Both the position numbers and the translations under genes were made by a program. DNA of 64,000 bases from Parapedobacter indicus. GTDB lineage: Bacteria; Bacteroidota; Bacteroidia; Sphingobacteriales; Sphingobacteriaceae. Below, piece after piece: positions 39,590-48,283 of the stretch. Location: contig NZ_FOQO01000003.1 in assembly GCF_900113765.1 (NCBI RefSeq), positions 186,001-250,000 of the forward strand, read 5' to 3'. The first letter of the stretch is position 1. Each line of letters starts with the position of its first letter. The notes under the pieces are model-generated. The model was not told the DNA's origin and searched no databases. It saw only the letters and a program-made list of their open reading frames with translations.

Positions 39590-39779
39590 CGATTACTGAA
39601 GTGAAAAGCTGATAATCGCAGATGTAACCGATATAAAGCGGAATGCTGACCGCTGATATTAACAGCTCGTTGCTACTGACTAAAAGCCGAATGCCGGTAG
39701 CTAAAAGCAATGATTAAACGAAAAAAATTAGTAAGTAAAATTTATTTATCGTACCTTTGACCCGTTAATTACTAAAACT
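39590..39779. repeat. Spacer with degenerate GCTGA/GCCGA repeats and recA promoter
   Basis: Imperfect copies of AGCTGATA, GCTGACCGCTGATA, AGCCGAATGCC and GTAGCTAAAAGC fill 39605-39715, resembling the spacer before ilvB. A TACCTTTG -7 element lies at 39752-39759. I saw no SOS-type palindrome. Confidence 0.5.
39752..39759 (+). promoter_or_regulatory. -7 element of recA
   Basis: TACCTTTG fits TAnnTTTG, 20 bases before the start codon. No good -33 element is visible. Confidence 0.55.
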
Positions 39780-40787
39780 ATGAGCAATCCAGAAAAACTA
39801 AAAGCATTACAGCTTACGTTAGATAAATTAGAGAAATCCTACGGGAAAGGGACCATTATGAAACTGGGAGATTCGGCAGTCGAACCCATCGATGCCATTT
39901 CTACCGGTTCCCTTGGATTGGATATTGCCCTGGGCATCGGCGGTGTCCCCAAAGGCCGTGTTATTGAGATCTATGGCCCGGAATCTTCCGGTAAAACAAC
40001 GTTGGCAACCCATATCGTTGCGGAGGCACAAAAAAAGGGCGGCATTGCTGCCATTATCGACGCAGAGCACGCATTTGATAAATATTACGCAAGAAAATTA
40101 GGCGTCGATATTGAAAATCTATTGATTTCCCAACCTGACAACGGTGAACAAGCGTTGGAAATTGCGGACAATCTGATCCGTTCCGGAGCGATCGATGTCA
40201 TCGTAATTGACTCGGTAGCGGCTTTGGTACCTAAAGGTGAGATCGAAGGTGAAATGGGCGACTCCAAAATGGGTCTGCAAGCCCGGTTGATGTCTCAAGC
40301 ACTGCGGAAACTTACGGGTACGATTTCCAAAACCAACTGTTGCTGTATTTTCATCAATCAGTTGCGCGAAAAGATTGGCGTCATGTTTGGTAATCCGGAA
40401 ACCACGACCGGAGGTAATGCACTTAAATTTTACGCATCGGTGCGGCTGGACATCCGTCGCATGGCACAAATTAAAGATGCAGATGAAGTAGCCGGAAACC
40501 GGGTGAAGGTCAAGATCGTGAAAAACAAGGTAGCGCCTCCCTTCCGCGTAGCCGAGTTTGATATTCTTTTTGGAGAAGGCATTTCCAAGGCCGGCGAAAT
40601 CATTGATCTGGGTGTTGATTTCAACATCATCAAGAAATCCGGCTCCTGGTTCAGCTACGGCGACACCAAATTGGGTCAGGGTCGCGATGCGGTGAAAACA
40701 TTGCTACTGGACAATCCCGACCTGATGGATGAGCTGGAAACGAAGATCAAAGCGGAAGTAACCGCAGAAAAACTGGAGGAGCTATAA
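39780..40787 (+). CDS. recA: Recombinase RecA
   Basis: The central recombination and repair ATPase, 335 residues. Walker [10 protein letters not shown] is at 66-74; the [21 protein letters not shown] and [21 protein letters not shown] blocks (Walker B and the DNA-binding L1/L2 region) are intact. The C-terminal acidic tail is short. The stop codon lies inside the terminator stem-loop. Confidence 0.98.
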   Translation: MSNPEKLKALQLTLDKLEKSYGKGTIMKLGDSAVEPIDAISTGSLGLDIALGIGGVPKGRVIEIYGPESSGKTTLATHIVAEAQKKGGIAAIIDAEHAFDKYYARKLGVDIENLLISQPDNGEQALEIADNLIRSGAIDVIVIDSVAALVPKGEIEGEMGDSKMGLQARLMSQALRKLTGTISKTNCCCIFINQLREKIGVMFGNPETTTGGNALKFYASVRLDIRRMAQIKDADEVAGNRVKVKIVKNKVAPPFRVAEFDILFGEGISKAGEIIDLGVDFNIIKKSGSWFSYGDTKLGQGRDAVKTLLLDNPDLMDELETKIKAEVTAEKLEEL

Positions 40788-40801
40788 TAGCTCCTTTTTT
40801 G
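40778..40801 (+). terminator. Terminator overlapping the end of recA
   Basis: GGAGCTA, a 3-base loop, then TAGCTCC and a run of T. The loop is the recA stop codon. The next gene is convergent and ends two bases further on. Confidence 0.88.
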
Positions 40802-40802
40802 T

Positions 40803-41588
40803 TTACATACTTGGGGTCTTACCACCGTCCACAGGTATACTCACTCCATTGACATAGGATGCAGCGGGGGAAGCCAAAAATGCCACCACATTGGCGATTT
40901 CTTCCGGCTGACCGATGCGCTTCAGGGGAATGGCATTTTTCATTCGCTTTTCCACTTCCTCTACTGATTGCCCACTCGCCTGTGCATTTTGTTCCATCAA
41001 TGCTCCGAGCCTCGACGTGTAGGTTGATCCCGGCAGTACGTTATTAACGGTAATTCCGAATTGCCCGATTTCATTAGCCAGCGTTTTGGCCCAGGACGCT
41101 ACTGCTGCTCGGATCGTGTTGGATACACCGAGATTTGGCAGCGGCGTTTTGACCGATGTGGAGATGATATTAACGATCCGGCCATGGACGGCACCTTTCA
41201 TGGCGGGAAGCACGGCATTCACTAGCAGCTGATTGCAGATTACATGCTGTTTGAACGCATTTTCCAAATCATCCTTCGAGGCATCTGTAATTGGACCGGC
41301 GGCCGGACCGCCAGTATTATTGATCAAAATCGTCACAGAAAAACGTTCAACAACCCGTGCAACCGCCAAGCGAACAGCTTCGGGATCTGAGAAATCAGCA
41401 ACTTCGTATGTGTGGGATTGCTGATCCGGAACGGGTAGTTCGTCGACTGCTGCCTGTAGCTTTTGCTCATTACGGGCCAACAAAATACAAGTAGCGCCGA
41501 ATGAAGCTAATTCTTTGGCCACCGCTAAACCGATGCCCTGGGTACTACCGCAGACGAGGGCATGTTTATTTCTTAAGGATAAGTTCAT
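40803..41588 (-). CDS. Short-chain dehydrogenase/reductase lacking the usual Tyr-Lys pair
   Basis: A 261-residue SDR protein with the nucleotide-binding motif GSTQGIG at 14-20, NNTGG at 90-94 and the NNVLPGSTYTSR block. Where classical SDRs have Y-x3-K the sequence has S156-x3-R160 (GVSNTIRAAVASWAK). This matches a divergent FabG-like subfamily in which those residues are replaced, so ordinary ketoreductase chemistry is uncertain. A minus-strand -7 element TACCTTTG (41616-41609) lies about 20 bases upstream. It is convergent with recA and divergent from the metallophosphatase. Confidence 0.85.
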   Translation of the reverse strand: MNLSLRNKHALVCGSTQGIGLAVAKELASFGATCILLARNEQKLQAAVDELPVPDQQSHTYEVADFSDPEAVRLAVARVVERFSVTILINNTGGPAAGPITDASKDDLENAFKQHVICNQLLVNAVLPAMKGAVHGRIVNIISTSVKTPLPNLGVSNTIRAAVASWAKTLANEIGQFGITVNNVLPGSTYTSRLGALMEQNAQASGQSVEEVEKRMKNAIPLKRIGQPEEIANVVAFLASPAASYVNGVSIPVDGGKTPSM

Positions 41589-41608
41589 AGTAATTAATGA
41601 TCTTCAAC

Positions 41609-41616
41609 AAAGGTAA
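41609..41616 (-). promoter_or_regulatory. -7 element of the short-chain dehydrogenase gene
   Basis: TACCTTTG on the minus strand. It lies back to back with the metallophosphatase promoter. Confidence 0.5.
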
Positions 41617-41628
41617 CGCATAATCGGT

Positions 41629-41658
41629 TTGTAGATAGCGCAATTTTATCTAAGTTTG
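41629..41658 (+). promoter_or_regulatory. Promoter of the metallophosphatase gene
   Basis: TTTG at 41629-41632, an 18-base spacer and TAAGTTTG at 41651-41658. Confidence 0.65.
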
Positions 41659-41735
41659 CTTGCGACAATAGGGAAATTCAACTATACCTATTAAACCAAT
41701 TAGCGTTAGGATATGAATATGGAAACCAAAGACAG

Positions 41736-42662
41736 ATGATATATATTATTCTAAACCTTCTATTATCTTGGTACCTGCCTCAATCGGATAATCAAGCAAT
41801 TACCACAAACGGAAACCAACAGCCTGTTCTCACAATTGGGTTGGTGGCCGATATCCAATATTGCGACTGCGACACACACATTAATCGGTATTACCGAAAG
41901 TCGTTAACCAAATTACAGGAAGCGGTCGATGCCTTTAACCAGAAAGATGTAGACTTTGTCATTAATCTGGGAGATATGATCGATCGGGACTATAAGAGTT
42001 TTGGGCCGGTACTTGATAAACTTTCTGGTCTCAACATGCCAATTTACCATGTGTTAGGCAATCATGATTTTGCAGTTGACTCAAACAGGCTTCCGCAAAT
42101 CCCCAACACGCTGGGCATGAAAACCCGATTTTATTCGATAAAAAAAGGAAACTATCAGCTCATCTTTCTGGATGGCAATGATGTGAGTACATTCGGTCAT
42201 GCAACTAATACCAAAGAGCATGCATCAGCGCTAGAACAGTTGGCATATCTGAAATCAAAAAATGCTGCCAACGCCAAAGATTGGAATGGTGGCATTGGTG
42301 AAGAACAATTCAAATGGCTGGAAAGCGAGTTGGCCACGGCAAATGCAAGTGATGAGGCCGTTATCCTACTGTGCCATTATCCACTCTTTCCAGCAGGCGC
42401 TGCCCACAACCTTTGGAATGAGGAACAATTGAAAAAGCTAATCAACCAAAATTCTTCAGTCATTGCTTACTTTAATGGGCACCAACACAGCGGGGGATAT
42501 GAATATGCCGAAGGTATCCATTACGTTAATTTCAAAGGAATGGTAGAAGGGCCGGAAAATGCCTTTTCTATCGTAAATATCTATCAAGATCGTATTCAAA
42601 TCATTGGATATGGAAGTGAAGAATCCCGGGAGTTGCCGTCCGGCATTCGATCTTCAATGTAA
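41736..42662 (+). CDS. Exported calcineurin-like metallophosphatase (ADP-ribose/CDP-alcohol diphosphatase-like)
   Basis: A 308-residue metallophosphoesterase. The dinuclear metal motifs appear in order: VADIQYCD (about 37-44), NLGDMIDRD, LGNHDF, CHYPLF and GHQHSGGYEY. The IQYCD and HYPLF forms resemble the ADP-ribose/CDP-alcohol diphosphatase branch. The short hydrophobic start (IYIILNLLLSWYL) suggests export. It stands alone, with a promoter at 41629-41658 and a hairpin at 42675-42711 after it. Confidence 0.85.
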   Translation: MIYIILNLLLSWYLPQSDNQAITTNGNQQPVLTIGLVADIQYCDCDTHINRYYRKSLTKLQEAVDAFNQKDVDFVINLGDMIDRDYKSFGPVLDKLSGLNMPIYHVLGNHDFAVDSNRLPQIPNTLGMKTRFYSIKKGNYQLIFLDGNDVSTFGHATNTKEHASALEQLAYLKSKNAANAKDWNGGIGEEQFKWLESELATANASDEAVILLCHYPLFPAGAAHNLWNEEQLKKLINQNSSVIAYFNGHQHSGGYEYAEGIHYVNFKGMVEGPENAFSIVNIYQDRIQIIGYGSEESRELPSGIRSSM

Positions 42663-42674
42663 TGTTATCCGGCT

Positions 42675-42711
42675 GGGGACAGGCCTTGGAGATTGGCTAG
42701 GGTTTGTCCCC
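42675..42711 (+). terminator. Hairpin after the metallophosphatase gene
   Basis: GGGGACA (42675-42681) pairs with TGTCCCC (42705-42711), with a possible inner GCC/GGC pairing. The T-tract behind it is weak. Confidence 0.5.
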
Positions 42712-42766
42712 TGCTTATGAAATTGTTTCTCCCTAAAATCACTACATTCGCAGGGAGGAATATCGG

Positions 42767-43345
42767 ATGCCCGAATATGCTGCCCATACGGATGAAACGT
42801 TGCTACCTTTGCTGCAAAAGGGTGACCGGGAAGCGTATACCGAAATTTACAATCGTTATCACGGACTCCTGTACGTATTCGCGTACAACCGGCTTAAAAA
42901 TCGAGAGGAAGCAAAAGATATTATTCACGAATTATTCCTTAAGCTTTGGCGAGACCGTGCATTTCTGCAAATCACAGGCCGTCTTTCGGTCTACTTGTAC
43001 ACCGCCGTTCGCAACCGCATAATCAATTCCATTACCCATCAGCAGATCGCCAATCGCTACATCGATTCCTTCCTTTCCTACATCGAAGCGGTTGATTCTC
43101 AATCGGCAGATTACCTAGCTCGACACAATGACCTGCAAGCATTTATTGAAAAAGAAATCGCGAGCCTGCAACCACGCATGCGTGAGGTGTTCGAATTAAG
43201 TCGCCACACGAATCTTTCACGTAAGGAAATCGCTGAGAAACTGGGGGTTTCGGAAGAAACGGTCAAGAGCCATATGCACAACGCACTGAAGGTATTGAAA
43301 GCACGACTGGGGAACCTCTTTTTTCTCGCTTTTTTAACTTTCTGA
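42767..43345 (+). CDS. ECF-type RNA polymerase sigma factor, cassette 1
   Basis: A 192-residue sigma-70 family factor. Region 2 (about 20-90) has AYTEIYNRYHGLLYVFAYNRLKNREEAKDIIHELFLKLW; region 4 (about 130-185) has the helix-turn-helix SRKEIAEKLGVSEETVKSHMHNALKVL. It is of the RpoE-like type paired with FecR proteins in Bacteroidota and should activate the susC/susD genes downstream when released. A GGGAGGA sequence lies just before the ATG, unusual in this phylum. fecR follows 76 bases later. Confidence 0.93.
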   Translation: MPEYAAHTDETLLPLLQKGDREAYTEIYNRYHGLLYVFAYNRLKNREEAKDIIHELFLKLWRDRAFLQITGRLSVYLYTAVRNRIINSITHQQIANRYIDSFLSYIEAVDSQSADYLARHNDLQAFIEKEIASLQPRMREVFELSRHTNLSRKEIAEKLGVSEETVKSHMHNALKVLKARLGNLFFLAFLTF

Positions 43346-43421
43346 AAAATTTTCACTTTTTACTCACCCCTTCTCCTTCCTCAACTGTCTTTCTCATACA
43401 AACGGCAACAGCTAACCCACT

Positions 43422-44561
43422 ATGAACAGGGAAGATGTAAAAGATATATTGACACGCTATCGTACCGATACATGTACAGAAGCCGAACGGCAATTGGTGG
43501 AACGCTGGATAGTACACGGCAGTGCCGATCCATTGGATTTGAGCGACGACCAACTATTGGAAGATCTGTTGGCTATTCGGTTGCGTCTGGAACGCGATTT
43601 CCGGGCAGAAAAAGCCACAATGACATACCGCTTTCGCCGATGGTTACCTTATGTCGCCGCAATTGTATTTCTCTTATCGGCTGGACTTTGGCTATTCCGT
43701 GATCAGTGGACAGGTAGTAAACAGCCAAGCACAGAAAGCCAACTGGTGGATATCGCACCTGGCGGCAACCGAGCTACGCTCACGCTAGCAGATGGACGCA
43801 CAGTCAACTTAAGTGTAGCTCAGAAAGGGATTGTCGTAGGAGACGGTGTAACCTACCTGGATGGCAGCAAACTCGTTGAAAACGGAAATATGAAGACGGC
43901 ATCTACCTTTAATTCCATAACGACTCCGAAAGGTGGCACCTACCAAATTAAACTTGCCGATGGCACCACCGTGTGGCTCAACTCCGCTTCCACATTGAAA
44001 TATCCTTCTCATTTCGACAAGAAAGAACGTGTAGTTGAACTACAAGGGGAAGCCTATTTTGACGTCCGATCTATACACTCCACACCTACACCCTTCCGAG
44101 TGATTACTCCAGGACACGCCGTGGAGGTACTAGGCACCCAATTTAATATCTCTGCATATGCGGAGGACGTTGAAACTAAAACCACCTTGGTTGCGGGACG
44201 TGTCCGAGTGCAAACCGTCGGCCGCACAACAAATCACACCGCCGTTCTCCAACCGGGGCAGCAAAGCACGGTATCGGAAAGTGGGGTCGCTGTAAATGAC
44301 GTCGATGTATCTCCGTTCATCGGCTGGAAGGATGGATTCTTTATCTTTAAAGGAACGGAGTTGCGCGAAGCGATGAAACAGATCGGTCGCTGGTACAACG
44401 TGGAGGTGATTTACGAAGGATTCATCTCACCAACGCCATTTTACGGAAAAATCAGTCGGGAAGACACGCTTGCCGAGGTACTTGCTATTCTGAAAGAAGG
44501 CAATATAAATTTCCGGATCGAACAGCAGGCTACTTCCAACCGGTTAGTGGTCATGCCTTGA
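43422..44561 (+). CDS. FecR-family anti-sigma factor, cassette 1
   Basis: A 379-residue inner-membrane regulator. The N-terminal cytoplasmic part (about 1-70) should bind the sigma factor encoded upstream. A single membrane helix (WLPYVAAIVFLLSAGLWLF, about 74-92) is followed by the periplasmic FecR domain (about 110-290, PKGGTYQIKLADGTTVWLNSASTLKYP) and a C-terminal DUF4974 domain (about 300-375). It receives the signal from the STN domain of the SusC at 44774. Confidence 0.93.
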   Translation: MNREDVKDILTRYRTDTCTEAERQLVERWIVHGSADPLDLSDDQLLEDLLAIRLRLERDFRAEKATMTYRFRRWLPYVAAIVFLLSAGLWLFRDQWTGSKQPSTESQLVDIAPGGNRATLTLADGRTVNLSVAQKGIVVGDGVTYLDGSKLVENGNMKTASTFNSITTPKGGTYQIKLADGTTVWLNSASTLKYPSHFDKKERVVELQGEAYFDVRSIHSTPTPFRVITPGHAVEVLGTQFNISAYAEDVETKTTLVAGRVRVQTVGRTTNHTAVLQPGQQSTVSESGVAVNDVDVSPFIGWKDGFFIFKGTELREAMKQIGRWYNVEVIYEGFISPTPFYGKISREDTLAEVLAILKEGNINFRIEQQATSNRLVVMP

Positions 44562-44603
44562 AGAAAAACTACGAACCCATGTAATGTTTAACCAATAAAT
44601 CTT

Positions 44604-44636
44604 AAGGAGGAACAAATGAAAAAAATCAAGACTTGA
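44604..44636 (+). promoter_or_regulatory. Micro-ORF with a strong Shine-Dalgarno sequence, cassette 1 leader
   Basis: AAGGAGG at 44604-44610, five bases, then ATG at 44616 and five more codons (MKKIKT) to TGA at 44634-44636. Cassette 2 has a matching micro-ORF (M-M-M-IKT-P-P) at the same distance from the hairpin and from susC. A translated leader peptide is possible. Confidence 0.45.
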
Positions 44637-44666
44637 CCAAACGAGACATGCCACCGTCCATCAAAA

Positions 44667-44697
44667 GACCGGAAAGTGTTAGAGGCACCATCCGGTC
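44667..44697 (+). ncRNA. Conserved leader hairpin upstream of susC, cassette 1
   Basis: GACCGGA (44667-44673) pairs with TCCGGTC (44691-44697). Inside, GTG pairs with CAC around the loop TTAGAGG. Cassette 2 has the same layout with a different stem sequence that still pairs and loop TTGAAGC. The hairpin ends 76 bases before the susC start. Not a terminator: no T-run follows. Confidence 0.6.
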
Positions 44698-44773
44698 GTA
44701 TCTGGATGTCACTGAGGCATTGCCATAAGGCACGATGAAATAACCAATTAGTTTATCCAAACAATACAAACAT

Positions 44774-47700
44774 ATGATTTTTTGTTCATGTGTTAAAGGT
44801 CACTTTTGGCTTTTAACAAACCGATTATTACTGATTATGAAATTAGCCGTTTTTCTGACATTGATAACGGTGCTGAAGGTCGCGGCTGGAGGGTATGCGC
44901 AAACCATCACCTTAAAGGCCCAAAACATGACCCTTCCTACCGCCATGGAGCGTATACAGGCACAAAGTGGTTATTTATTTTTCCTGAAGGGTGAAAAGCT
45001 GGCTAAGATGAAAGTAACCGCCCATATCAAGGAAGCGGCGTTACCTGAAGCCTTAGACCTGTTGACCAAAGACATGGGGCTCGAATGGATAATTAAGGAC
45101 AGGACGATCATTATCCGTTCAGGGAGACAGCGAGCGATAGAAAAAAACACCGAAAATTTATCAGTACAGGAACGCGTTGTCGTCGGAAAGGTGGTGGATG
45201 AAACCGGGGGGCCGCTTGAAGGGGTTACCGTAACTGTGAAGGGATATGCAACAGCCACCACTACCGATGCAGAAGGGAATTATCGCATTACGTTGCCGAA
45301 TGATGGTAATATCCTGATATTTAGCATCGTCGGGTTTGAAGCCCATGAAGAGACTATCGGTAATCATGGCCGGATCAATGCCTCGTTAAAAGCGTCGGTT
45401 AGCGACCTTGATGAAGTGATAGTAGTAGGATACGGTACACAACGTAAAGGGGATCTCACTGGTGCCATTTCTTCGATGACAGCTGACGACATCAAACAAA
45501 CCCAAGTGCTCTCCCCTGATCAGGCATTGCAGGGAAAAGCAGCAGGTGTTGAAGTCACCCAAACATCAGGGCAACCGGGCGCCAGTAGCCGGATTAGAAT
45601 CCGTGGCGGCAATTCGATTTCTGCGGGCAACGAGCCTCTATATGTAATTGACGGCTTTCCGATTTACAATAACAATAGTGCCAGCAACACCGGCGCAGGC
45701 CGGGCACCAAGCCTCAATGCCTTGGCTGCCATAAATCCATCGGACATCGTTTCGATGGAAATACTGAAAGACGCATCAGCGACAGCAATTTATGGCTCAC
45801 GAGGTGCCAATGGGGTTGTCATGATTACCACAAAACGTGGAAAGGCAGGTGTCAATAACGTTGCATTCGAATCGAGTTTCGGTGTTCAGAAAGTCCGACA
45901 CACCATCCCCATGTTAAATGCCCGTGAATATGCTTCGTTTGAAAACGAAATATTTCTGTATCAACGGGATATACTGAAGCAAAGTAACCGGGTACCCGTC
46001 TACACAGATGAACAAATTGCATCGCTCGGAGAAGGGACAAATTGGCAAAACGAGCTCTTCCGTACAGCTCCGATCCAAAATTACCACATTGCATTTTCGG
46101 GAGGAGACGACAACATGCAGTATGCATTGACTGGAGGTTATACAGATCAACAAGGTATTATTCTCAATTCAGATTATAAGCGCTATTCGACACGGCTTAA
46201 TTTAGACAGGAAGGTCGGTAAACGCGTAAAAATAGGAAACAGTTCCACCTTAAGTTTAACCACATCCGATCTGGCATTTACCGGCGCAGCAGCAAGCGTA
46301 CAAGGGGGTAACACGGGTGTGGTCGGTGTCGCACTTCATTTTAATCCAATAAATCCTGTACGTGATCCTGCAACCCATGAATATACCTTCCAGGATTATA
46401 ACATTGGCGAAGTCCCCGGTGCACAGAACAGAAACGTTCCATTCTACAATCCGGTCGCAATGGCTATGGAGGCAACCAACCAAAGCAATACCTTTCGGGC
46501 ACTAAACAACCTGTATGCTGAGATTGATCTAATGAAAAATCTAACATTTCGGACCAGCCTAGGCGCAGATTACATGACCACCAAGCAAAAAAACTACATG
46601 CCGAGGTCTATCCGGTTTGCCGAACCGGTAGGTGGCCAGGCCCGGATGGGGCAGGCTCAGTCACTCTCTTGGTTAAATGAGAACACGTTGACTTACAAGA
46701 TCGCATTCGGAGATCATCAATTAGATCTGTTGGGCGGATATACGGCACAATCTTACAGACGCGAAAACTTTTGGGTTTACGATGAAGGATTCGTCAACGA
46801 TTTCCTGGAAGAGAATAATATCGGAACCGGTAGCCGTACGGTGCTGCTAAACCGGCCCTCTGTATCCGAATGGGGGCTGCTCTCTTACCTAATAAGAGCC
46901 AACTATAACCTTAAGGATCGATACCTTGTCACCGTCTCTGCACGATACGACGGATCGTCGAGATTCGGAAAAGACAATAAGTGGGGTTTTTTTCCCTCGG
47001 CTGCCTTTGCATGGAAGCTTTCCGAAGAGGCATTTATAAAATCGCTCAATTTGTTTTCTCAATTGAAACTACGCGCAAGCTACGGCATGACCGGCAATCA
47101 GGAAATCGGAGTTTATCAGTCGTTAGCTCAATTGACAAATGGTGTTTATACCCTGGATGAGACCAATGCAAACGGCTATTCCCCAGTACGCATTGCCAAC
47201 CCCGATCTACGGTGGGAGTCTACTTCTCAATTGGATATTGGTATAGACGCTGGTTTTTGGGATGGTCGGGTTTCGTTAACGGCCGACTACTACCTGAAAA
47301 ACACCAAAGATCTTCTGCTAAATGTACAGATACCCTCCTCCAGCGGATTCACTACCTCCCTGCAAAACGTCGGCAGCTTGCAAAACAAAGGATTTGAATT
47401 TTACGTCAACACGGTGATTCTCCAAGGAGATATAGCCTGGGATTTTTCAGTCAATTTTTCGACCAACCGGAACCGGATAATGAACTTAGGTAGGGAGGAA
47501 CAACGGCTGATTTATACTGACTGGAATGTGCTAAAGGGTCAACCTGCGTCCCTGCTTGAAGTCGGACAACCGATCGGACGGTTTATTGGCTGGAAAACAA
47601 ATGGCTGGTTCTTGACCGACGAGGAAGCCGCCCTGGCTCCAGACCAAACACCAGCAGACCAAAATCCGTTACAGCTGGGTGGGAACATCCGATATGTGGA

Positions 47701-48262
47701 TATCAACGGTGACAACGTCGTGAATGATGAAGACAGAACAGTGATCGGCCATGCATTGCCTGATTGGACCGGAGGCTTTTCTACTTCAATCGGTTACAAG
47801 GGTTTCCAACTGAATACTGCCTGGGCATTCTCCTATGGAAATGACGTCATGAATTTCAATAAATTGGAAAATCACTTCGGTATCGGACGGTACAATGCGA
47901 GTAAAAACTTCAACAAACGATGGTCGTACATGAACACACCGGAGGAAAACAGAAATGCAACCGCCCCGACGGTACTTGACAGCCGTAACTTATTTTCGGT
48001 AATCGATTATTGGGTAGAAGATGCGTCCTACCTGCGCATGCGCAGCGTCACCCTTTCTTATACCCTACCTCAGCTCAAACCCCCATTTATCAAGAGCGCA
48101 CAGGTCTATATCTCCGGGCAAAACCTCCTAACGTTTACGAATTATACGGGTTTCGATCCGGAGGTAAGTCTTGGCGAACAAGACAATTTGCTCCTTGGAT
48201 TCGATTATGGTTCATATCCTTCAGCAAAGACGTACATGGTAGGTTTACGATTTGATTTTTAA
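44774..48262 (+). CDS. SusC-like TonB-dependent receptor with STN signalling domain, cassette 1
   Basis: An outer-membrane receptor of 1,162 residues. An N-terminal extension and signal sequence end near GGYAQ (about residue 43). The STN domain (about 44-115, ITLKAQNMTLPTAMERIQAQSGYLFF) can contact FecR. A carboxypeptidase-regulatory-like domain (about 135-215), a plug with the SusC block VIVVGYGTQRKGDLTGAISS and LQGKAAGVEVTQTSG, and a beta barrel ending in LRFDF follow. An alternative ATG at 44837 would shorten the extension. It is 212 bases from fecR, with a structured leader between. Confidence 0.94.
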   Translation: MIFCSCVKGHFWLLTNRLLLIMKLAVFLTLITVLKVAAGGYAQTITLKAQNMTLPTAMERIQAQSGYLFFLKGEKLAKMKVTAHIKEAALPEALDLLTKDMGLEWIIKDRTIIIRSGRQRAIEKNTENLSVQERVVVGKVVDETGGPLEGVTVTVKGYATATTTDAEGNYRITLPNDGNILIFSIVGFEAHEETIGNHGRINASLKASVSDLDEVIVVGYGTQRKGDLTGAISSMTADDIKQTQVLSPDQALQGKAAGVEVTQTSGQPGASSRIRIRGGNSISAGNEPLYVIDGFPIYNNNSASNTGAGRAPSLNALAAINPSDIVSMEILKDASATAIYGSRGANGVVMITTKRGKAGVNNVAFESSFGVQKVRHTIPMLNAREYASFENEIFLYQRDILKQSNRVPVYTDEQIASLGEGTNWQNELFRTAPIQNYHIAFSGGDDNMQYALTGGYTDQQGIILNSDYKRYSTRLNLDRKVGKRVKIGNSSTLSLTTSDLAFTGAAASVQGGNTGVVGVALHFNPINPVRDPATHEYTFQDYNIGEVPGAQNRNVPFYNPVAMAMEATNQSNTFRALNNLYAEIDLMKNLTFRTSLGADYMTTKQKNYMPRSIRFAEPVGGQARMGQAQSLSWLNENTLTYKIAFGDHQLDLLGGYTAQSYRRENFWVYDEGFVNDFLEENNIGTGSRTVLLNRPSVSEWGLLSYLIRANYNLKDRYLVTVSARYDGSSRFGKDNKWGFFPSAAFAWKLSEEAFIKSLNLFSQLKLRASYGMTGNQEIGVYQSLAQLTNGVYTLDETNANGYSPVRIANPDLRWESTSQLDIGIDAGFWDGRVSLTADYYLKNTKDLLLNVQIPSSSGFTTSLQNVGSLQNKGFEFYVNTVILQGDIAWDFSVNFSTNRNRIMNLGREEQRLIYTDWNVLKGQPASLLEVGQPIGRFIGWKTNGWFLTDEEAALAPDQTPADQNPLQLGGNIRYVDINGDNVVNDEDRTVIGHALPDWTGGFSTSIGYKGFQLNTAWAFSYGNDVMNFNKLENHFGIGRYNASKNFNKRWSYMNTPEENRNATAPTVLDSRNLFSVIDYWVEDASYLRMRSVTLSYTLPQLKPPFIKSAQVYISGQNLLTFTNYTGFDPEVSLGEQDNLLLGFDYGSYPSAKTYMVGLRFDF

Positions 48263-48283
48263 CGATTTTCAAAAAAGCAGAAC

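Noticed and set aside
44616-44738. MKKIKT frame read through TGA as a selenoprotein or 40-residue protein
   Set aside because: There is no sign of selenocysteine insertion, and cassette 2 has stop codons at other positions in the matching frame. The shared signal fits RNA structure better than coding.
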